Shown here: positions 57,359-64,000 of the stretch, piece by piece
Numbering within the stretch: the first letter of the stretch is position 1
Layout: every line of letters starts with the position of its first letter
Assembly: GCA_021234155.1 (NCBI GenBank)
Contig: JAJEKV010000036.1
Span: 7,891,426-7,955,425, forward strand
DNA from: Isoetes taiwanensis
Lineage: Eukaryota; Streptophyta; Lycopodiopsida; Isoetales; Isoetaceae
DNA length: 64,000 nucleotides
Direction: 5' to 3'
The notes under the pieces: model-generated
What the model was told of the DNA's origin: nothing
Seen by the model: only the letters and a program-made list of their open reading frames with translations
Databases searched by the model: none
Translations under genes and position numbers: made by a program

Positions 57359-58069
57359 ATCAACTTTTTTTTTTAACAAAATTTTGCTCATTTTATGAAT
57401 TTTAAGGAAAAAAAGTGTAAAATTTCGAACAAAAATATGAAAAGTGCCATTTTCAAAAAAATCCACGTAATTTTAATAAGGTGAGAAAATAAAATAGCAT
57501 ATTATAAAATAAAAGTACAAAGGTTATATACCTTGTTAAATACTTTGTTATTTTAGTGTAATTATACAAATATGGTCTACAACATCTTAAGCTGACACTA
57601 CAAATGATTATCAGAAGCAACAAATATCATCTTATCTTCACGTCGGGATAAAATTTCAAGGTTTTTCTCTTGCGTGCATTCCTCTGAATTTGTACAAAGC
57701 AAGATATGCGCATTGTTAGTTGAACTCACGTGCAATGTACACATGGAGGCTCTTAATTGTGACTGACTAATTTTAAAACAAACTACCAAATACTCAATAG
57801 ATATGAGGTTAAGAAGATCTACTATTTGTATGTATATCTTGGAATGGTGTATATGATGGCATAGCGAGCATGTTGTGCTTTGCTTTTTGTGCACATGCCA
57901 TCTTGATAATTGGCAGTAAAAAGGCCTTAGCCCTTAAGTTGAGGTTCTGCATTGCCAGAAAGTTGAAATGTTCAGGACATATTTTGGCATTGTTTTGTAG
58001 GGGATCTTATGGGAATCTAGATACATCATTCACATTGGTGTGCTTTGCAATGAATCTTTGAATAATCTT

Positions 58070-61000
58070 AAGGAATACTCACAGTAGCTTGGGGAAATCT
58101 TAATATATCTCTAGAAAAACTCAGAGAATATTATAGAATCTTACTAGAATATTGGGTAGTCTTAATGGAATGCTGGTAAACTTCCAAATCTTATAGAAGC
58201 TTACGTACGTACATTCGACATTGTACACTCCCTTATAGTACAAATACTTGTATATATCAGTTATATATATAAAGGTATATCATAAACTTTTCTATATAAT
58301 GTGTTTGATTCTTACATGCCCGGATGTCGTCCGTTTAAAGTGGGTCCAGTGAGGTGGCAGCATTAGAGCCATCCATTCCTTATGGGCATGCATGGAGGCA
58401 TGCATGGGTCATGCATGGGGGCATGCACCACATCCCCGGACCGTTGGATCAAAAGGGGAGGATAAATCCTAGCCCTTGGTTTTTTATGAGGAAGGTGCAA
58501 GGAAGGTCCTTTAAAGTGACTTTGGTGTAGTAGATCTTAACCGTTAGATCAAAAGGTGAGCATAAATCTTAGCCATTGACTTTTTAATATTAAATTGATT
58601 TTTTTTTTTTTTTTTTTAAAGGAGGTGAGGTGTCACCTTCATTAATAAAAAAGGTAATGAGGTGGCAAAGCATTTATGAGTGGACTTTCTATGAAGCTTC
58701 CTTCTGTTTAATCGCATTCAAAGGTACATAGCTTGCAGTAGAGGGGTCGGATGAAGGTGGGACCCACGCCATTGGACTCCTCTCATCGAGAGCTTTCCAA
58801 TGAGTGGTGGTTTGGCACAGTTCCGTTGTAGTTGGAGCCAATGTGATCGAACTCTAAGGGAATCCATAGGAATCTCAGAGAATCTAAATGAATCTTCATA
58901 AATACTTGGAGAATCTAGAGGAATCCTGATGCAATCTTGGAGAATCTAGGTGAATCTTCATAGAATCTTAGAGAATCTAAAGGAATCTCAAGAGAATCTT
59001 AGGGAATCTATGGGAATCTCAAGAGAATCTTTTGAAATCTATGGGAATCTCAAGAGAATCTTGGAAATCGAAGGGAATCTCAAGAGAATCTTTGGCAAAT
59101 CAACGGGAATCTATAGGAATCACGAGAGAATCTTTGAGAATTTAAGGTGAGCATAAATCTTAGCCATTGACTTTTTAATATTAAATTGATTTTTTTTTTA
59201 AAGGAGGTGAGGTGTCACCTTCATTAATAAAAAAGGTAATGAGGTGGCAAAGCATTTATGAGTGGACTTTCTATGAAGCTTCCTTACGCTTAATCGCATT
59301 CAAAGGTACATAGCTTGCAAGAGAGGGTCTGATGAAGGTGGTGGGACCCACGCCATTGGACTCCTCTCATCGAGAGCTTTCCAATGAGTGGTGGTTTGGC
59401 ACGGTTCGCCCGTAGTTGGAGCCAATGTGATCGAACTCTAAGGGAATCCATAGGAATCTCAGAGAATCTAAATGAATCTTCATAAATACTTGGAGAATCT
59501 AGAGGAATCCTGATGCAATCTTGGAGAATCTAGGTGAATCTTCATAGAATCTTAGAGAATCTAAAGGAATCTCAAGAGAATCTTAGGGAATCTATGGGAA
59601 TCTCAAGAGAATCTTTGGAAATCTATGGGAATCTAAAGAGAATCTTGGAAATCAAGGGAATCTCAAGAGAATCTTTGGCAAATCAACGGAATCTATAGGA
59701 ATCACGAGAGAATCTTTGAGAATTTAAGGGAATCTAAGGGAATCTTTATAGAATCTTTAAGAATCTAGAGGAATCTTGATGGAATCATGTCAAGTCTAAG
59801 GGAATCTTCATAGGAACTTAGAGAATAGAGGAATCTTAAGAGAATCTTTGGGAATCTAAAGGAATCTTTCTAAAAGCTTTGAGAATCTAGTGAAATCATG
59901 ATGGAATCATAGGAATCTCAGAGAATCTAAAGGAATCTTCATAAATACTTGGAGAATCTAGAGGAATCCTGATGCAATCTTGGAGAATCTAGGTGAATCT
60001 TCATAGAATCTTAGAGAATCTAAAGGAATCTCAAGAGAATCTTAGGGAATCTATGGGAATCTCAAGAGAATCTTTGGAAATCTATGGGAATCTCAAGAGA
60101 ATCTTGGAAATCGAAGGGAATCTCAAGAGAATCTTTGGAAAATCAATGGGAATCTATAGGAATCACGAGAGAATCTTTGAGAATTTAAGAGAATTATATA
60201 TATATCAGTTATATATATAAAGGTATATCATAAACTTTTCTATATAATGTGTTTGATTCTTACATGCCCGGATGTCGTCCGTTTAAAGTGGGTCCAGTGA
60301 GGTGGCAGCATCAGAGCCATCCATTCCTTATGGGCATGCATGGAGGCATGCATGGGTCATGCATGGGGCATGCACCACATCCCCGACCGTTGGATCAAAA
60401 AGGGGAGGATAAATCCTAGCCCTTGGTTTTTATGAGGAAGGTGCAAGGAAGGTCCTTTAAAGTGACTTTGGTGTAGCAGATCTTAACCGTTAGATCAAAA
60501 AGGTGAGCATAAATCTTAGCCATTGATTTTTAATATTAAATTGATTTTTTTTTTTTTAGGAGGTGAGGTGTCACCTTCATTAATAAAAAAAAGGTAATGA
60601 GGTGGCAAAGCATTTATGAGTGGACTTTCTATGAAGCTTCCTTCGTTTAATCGCATTCAAAGGTACATAGCTTGCGGTGGGGCTCTGATGAAGGTGGGAC
60701 CCACGCCATTGGACTCCTCTCATCGAGAGCTTTCAATGAGTGGTGGTTTGGCACAGCCCGTTGTAGTTGGAGCCAATGTGATCGAACTCTAAGGGAATCC
60801 ATAGGAATCTCGAGAGAATCTAAATGAATCTTCATAAATACTTGGAGAATCTAGAGGAATCCGATGCAATCTTGGAGAATCTAGGTGAATCTTCATAGAA
60901 TCTTAGAGAATCTAAAGGAATCTCAAGAGAATCTTAGGGAATCTATGGGAATCTCAAGAGAATCTTTGGAAATCTATGGGAATCTCAAGAGAATCTTGGA

Positions 61001-63000
61001 AATAGAAGGGAATCTCAAGAGAATCTTTGGCAAATCAACGGAATCTATAGGAATCACGAGAGAATCTTTGAGAATTTAAGGGAATCTAAGGGAATCTTTA
61101 TAGAATCTTTAAGAATCTAGAGGAATCTTGATGGAATCATGTCAAGTCTAAGGGAATCTTCATAGGAACTTAGAGAATAGAGGAATCTTAAGAGAATCTT
61201 TGGGAATCTAAAGGAATCTTTCTAAAAGCTTTGAGAATCTAGTGAAATCATGATGGAATCATAGGAATCTCGAGAGAATCTAAAGGAATCTTCATAAATA
61301 CTTGGAGAATCTAGAGGAATCTCGATGCAATCTTGGAGAATCTAGGTGAATCTTCATAGAATCTTAGAGAATCTATAGGAATCTCAAGAGAATCTTAGGG
61401 AATCTATGGGAATCTCAAGAGAATCTTTGGAAATCTATGGGAATCTCAAGAGAATCTTGGAAATCGAAGGGAATCTCAAGAGAATCTTTGGAAAATCAAC
61501 GGGAATCTATAGGAATCACGAGAGAATCTTTGAGAATTTAAGAGAATTATATATATATCAGTTATATATATAAAGGTATATCATAAACTTTTCTATATAA
61601 TGTGTTTGATTCTTACATGCCCTGATGTCGTCCGCTTTAAAGTGGGTCCAAAGTGAGGTGGCAAAGATCGAGCCATCCATTCCTTATGGGCATGCATGGA
61701 GGCATGCATGGGTCATGCATGGGGGCATGCACCACATCCCCGGACCGTTGGATCAAAAGGGGAGGATAAATCCTAGCCCTTGGTTTTTTATGAGGAAGGT
61801 GCAAGGAAGGTCCTTTAAAGTGACTTTGGTGTAGCAGATCTTAACCGTTAGATCAAAAGGTGAGCATAAATCTTAGCCATTGATTTTTAATATTAAATTG
61901 ATTTTTTTTTTTTTTTAAGGAGGTGAGGTGTCACCTTCATTAATAAAAAGGTAATGAGGTGGCAAAGCATTTATGAGTGGACTTTCTATGAAGCTTCCTT
62001 CCGCTTTAATCGCATTCAAAGGTACATAGCTTGCGGTGAGGGGTCGGATGAAGGTGGGACCCACGCCATTGGACTCCTCTCATCGAGAGCTTTCCAATGA
62101 GTGGTGGTTTGGCACAGTTCCGTTGTAGTTGGAGCCAATGTGATCGAACTCTAAGGGAATCCATAGGAATCTCAGAGAATCTAAATGAATCTTCATAAAT
62201 ACTTGGAGAATCTAGAGGAATCCATGCAATCTTGGAGAATCTAGGTGAATCTTCATAGAATCTTAGAGAATCTAAAGGAATCTCAAGAGAATCTTAGGGA
62301 ATCTATGGGAATCTCAAGAGAATCTTTGGAAATCTATGGGAATCTCAAGAGAATCTTGGAAATCGAAGGGAATCTCAAGAGAATCTTTGGAAAATCAACG
62401 GGAATCTATAGGAATCACGAGAGAATCTTTGAGAATTTAAGAGAATCTAAGGGAATCTTTATAGAATCTTTAAGAATCTAGAGGAATCTTGATGGAATCA
62501 TGTCAAGTCTAAGGGAATCTTCATAGGATCTTAGAGAATAGAGCAATCTTAAGAGAATCTTTGGGAATCTAAAGGAATCTTTCTAAAAGCTTGGAGAATC
62601 TAGTGAAATCATGATGGAATCTTGGAGAATCATGGAGAATTTTCCTATAATCTAAAGGAATCTAGGAGAATCTTCATCAAATCTTGGAGAATTCAATAGA
62701 ACTACATAGAATTTTGGGGAATCTAGAGGAGTCTTGGGATAATCTTTGGGAATCTAGACGAATATCAAGAGAATCTTTGGGAACCTAGGGGAATTAAGGG
62801 AATGTTCATAAAATCTTTAAGAATCTTGATAGAATCTTGTGAAATCTAGGGAAATCTTCATAGAATCTAGGGGAATCTCTATAGAATCTTGGAGAATCTT
62901 GGCATAATCTTTGGAAATCTAGGAGATTCTAAAAAGAATCTTTGTTAACATAGGATTCATAAAGAGCCTAGGGAAATGCTTATAGAATCTTCATTGAATG
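58070..63000. repeat. GAATCT satellite with a ~1.35-1.95-kb higher-order unit
   Basis: Short units such as GGGAATCTCAAGAGAATCTT fill most of the region. They are interspersed with a non-satellite module. The AT-rich start (TATATATCAGTTATATATAT) lies at ~58,251, 60,199 and 61,552. GGAGGTGAGGTGTCACCTTC lies at ~58,621, 59,201, 60,560 and 61,918. The same peptide-like frame (MNLHRILENLKESQENL) appears at 58,950, 59,993, 60,885 and 62,245. It arises from the repeat and I do not call it a gene. Copies are nearly identical, so expansion is recent. A much older copy is at 29.4-30.2 kb. Confidence 0.9.
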
Positions 63001-64000
63001 ACTCTGCATTGGCTTCCGGTCGAATTTGTGCAGTCCCTCATAGTAGAACCAATTGTGTATATATATACAATTATATTATGGGTCCTATGGGGGGGTGAAT
63101 CTTTGTAGAGATTCATCCCAGCCGTCTATTTTCTGAGGTGTCGCGACAATGGCCCTTGGATTTCATGGGGGGGCATGCATGGGGCATGCATGGGGCATGC
63201 ACCCCATCCCTGGGCCGTCGATCGGGCACGTGAGAAATCGTGGCCCTTGATTTTAAGGTTAAGGAAGTTGCAAGGAAGTTGCTAGTAAAGCTTGATCTCG
63301 ACCGTCCATCTCTGAGATGGACGGTCTAAACGGTGACACTTCAATCAACCCCAAGTAGCCCCTTTTATTTGGGGCTTTTGATGTGGCCCGTTAGATCTAG
63401 GGATTCAATTGGGGCATTTTATCCGACCGGCCCATCCTTGAAATTAAGGCATTTTCCTTCAACAAAAAAAAAAAAAAAAAGGGGCATTTCATATTTAATG
63501 TGGGCTTCTATTGTGGGCGTCCGTTTAAATACTTAATCTCGGCCGTTGGTGGGTAGATGTCAACATTAATTGCATATTTTGTGAGGTGTGATTGACAATT
63601 AATGTGACCCAAGTGGGGCAAGGCAATCTTAGCCTATTTGCGAAATTTGTTTTCCTTTCTCGTCTATTCTTATTGCATTTGTGGGGTATGGCGGCAATGC
63701 TATGGCGGCCCACAACCCGATTGAAACGAGGGCTTTTCGATTCAGAGCGCCCACAACAGAGTGCATGGCATGTATGGCTTTTTTTCCTTTTCTTTGTAAA
63801 ACCATATCCGTGGCCAATGGCAACCTCTTTCGGAATGCAATGAAGCATAGGATTCTCAATCGATTAATCTTTACGCACTTGTGATGAAGGTTTTCAACAT
63901 ATAGAATGTCTAATCGGCACCGACTAACACCAAACCGGCGGCCCGAGCTATTTTCGTGATATACCACAAGTGGAAATATGGCCTCTCTCGCTTTCTAGGA
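63000..64000. other. No gene recognised; relics of the GAATCT module
   Basis: 63,060-63,320 repeats the module text of the preceding array in diverged form (GGGGCATGCATGGGGCATGC, GGCCGTCGATC, GCCCTTGATTTTAAGG). Beyond 63,330 there is a poly-A run at ~63,462-63,480 and open frames on both strands, but no domain is recognised. Confidence 0.4.

Noticed and set aside
58950-62481. Four copies of a 64-78-residue frame MNLHRILENLKESQENL
   Set aside because: The frame is produced by GAATCT-type repeats, is cut differently in each copy, and its repeat pattern continues outside the frame.

Overview
The window looks like nuclear DNA of a land plant and is strongly repeat-dominated. The evidence is a broken class III peroxidase gene, a fragment of a COI1-type F-box/LRR gene, a plant-style NIF/FCP1-like phosphatase gene, a decayed Ty1/copia retrotransposon, an L1-type LINE ORF1, Helitron-like 3' ends, and GT-AG introns with consistent phases. 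I cannot name the species. The animal-type LINE ORF1 and the unfamiliar host genes would fit a seed-free plant, but that is an inference.

Layout. 0-5 kb: a foldback element, a peroxidase pseudogene (-), and an unidentified coiled-coil gene (-) cut by one in-frame stop. 5.8-9.4 kb: a piece of the U repeat, then two blocks of a 19-bp satellite separated and followed by A-rich arrays. 9.4-11.3 kb: an unrecognised ORF (+), a TATA-bearing repeat, and a short-hairpin minisatellite. 11.5-21.1 kb: purine-rich decayed DNA with a LINE ORF1 and its pentanucleotide tail (-), plus clusters of short palindromes. 22.3-23.8 kb: the best gene in the window, a two-exon NIF/FCP1-domain protein whose core promoter lies inside a repeat also found at 10.8 kb. 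24.7-25.7 kb: a Helitron-like end and a tandem pair of tRNA-like (SINE-type) repeats. 27-29 kb: an unidentified multi-exon gene (-) with a duplicated exon. 30.3-33.9 kb: a Ty1/copia remnant split by a 1.6-kb insert carrying host gene fragments, one from COI1. 34-37 kb: a second Helitron-like end, small tandem repeats and an exon chain (-). 38-41.9 kb: inverted copies of the SINE-type repeat and more tandem repeats. 42-45.9 kb: three direct and one inverted copy of the U repeat, with six conserved 19-bp hairpins. 45.9-50.3 kb: a large 19-bp satellite with higher-order structure. 51.7-57.3 kb: an unidentified multi-exon gene (+) supported by splice phases. 58-63 kb: a higher-order array built on GAATCT.

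No operon-like or pathway grouping is visible. Genes are isolated islands, and several carry frameshifts or stops. Some of these breaks sit in homopolymers and could be assembly errors. The main biology here is repeat biology: nested arrays, transposon ends, captured gene fragments, and a repeat that may have given a gene its promoter.
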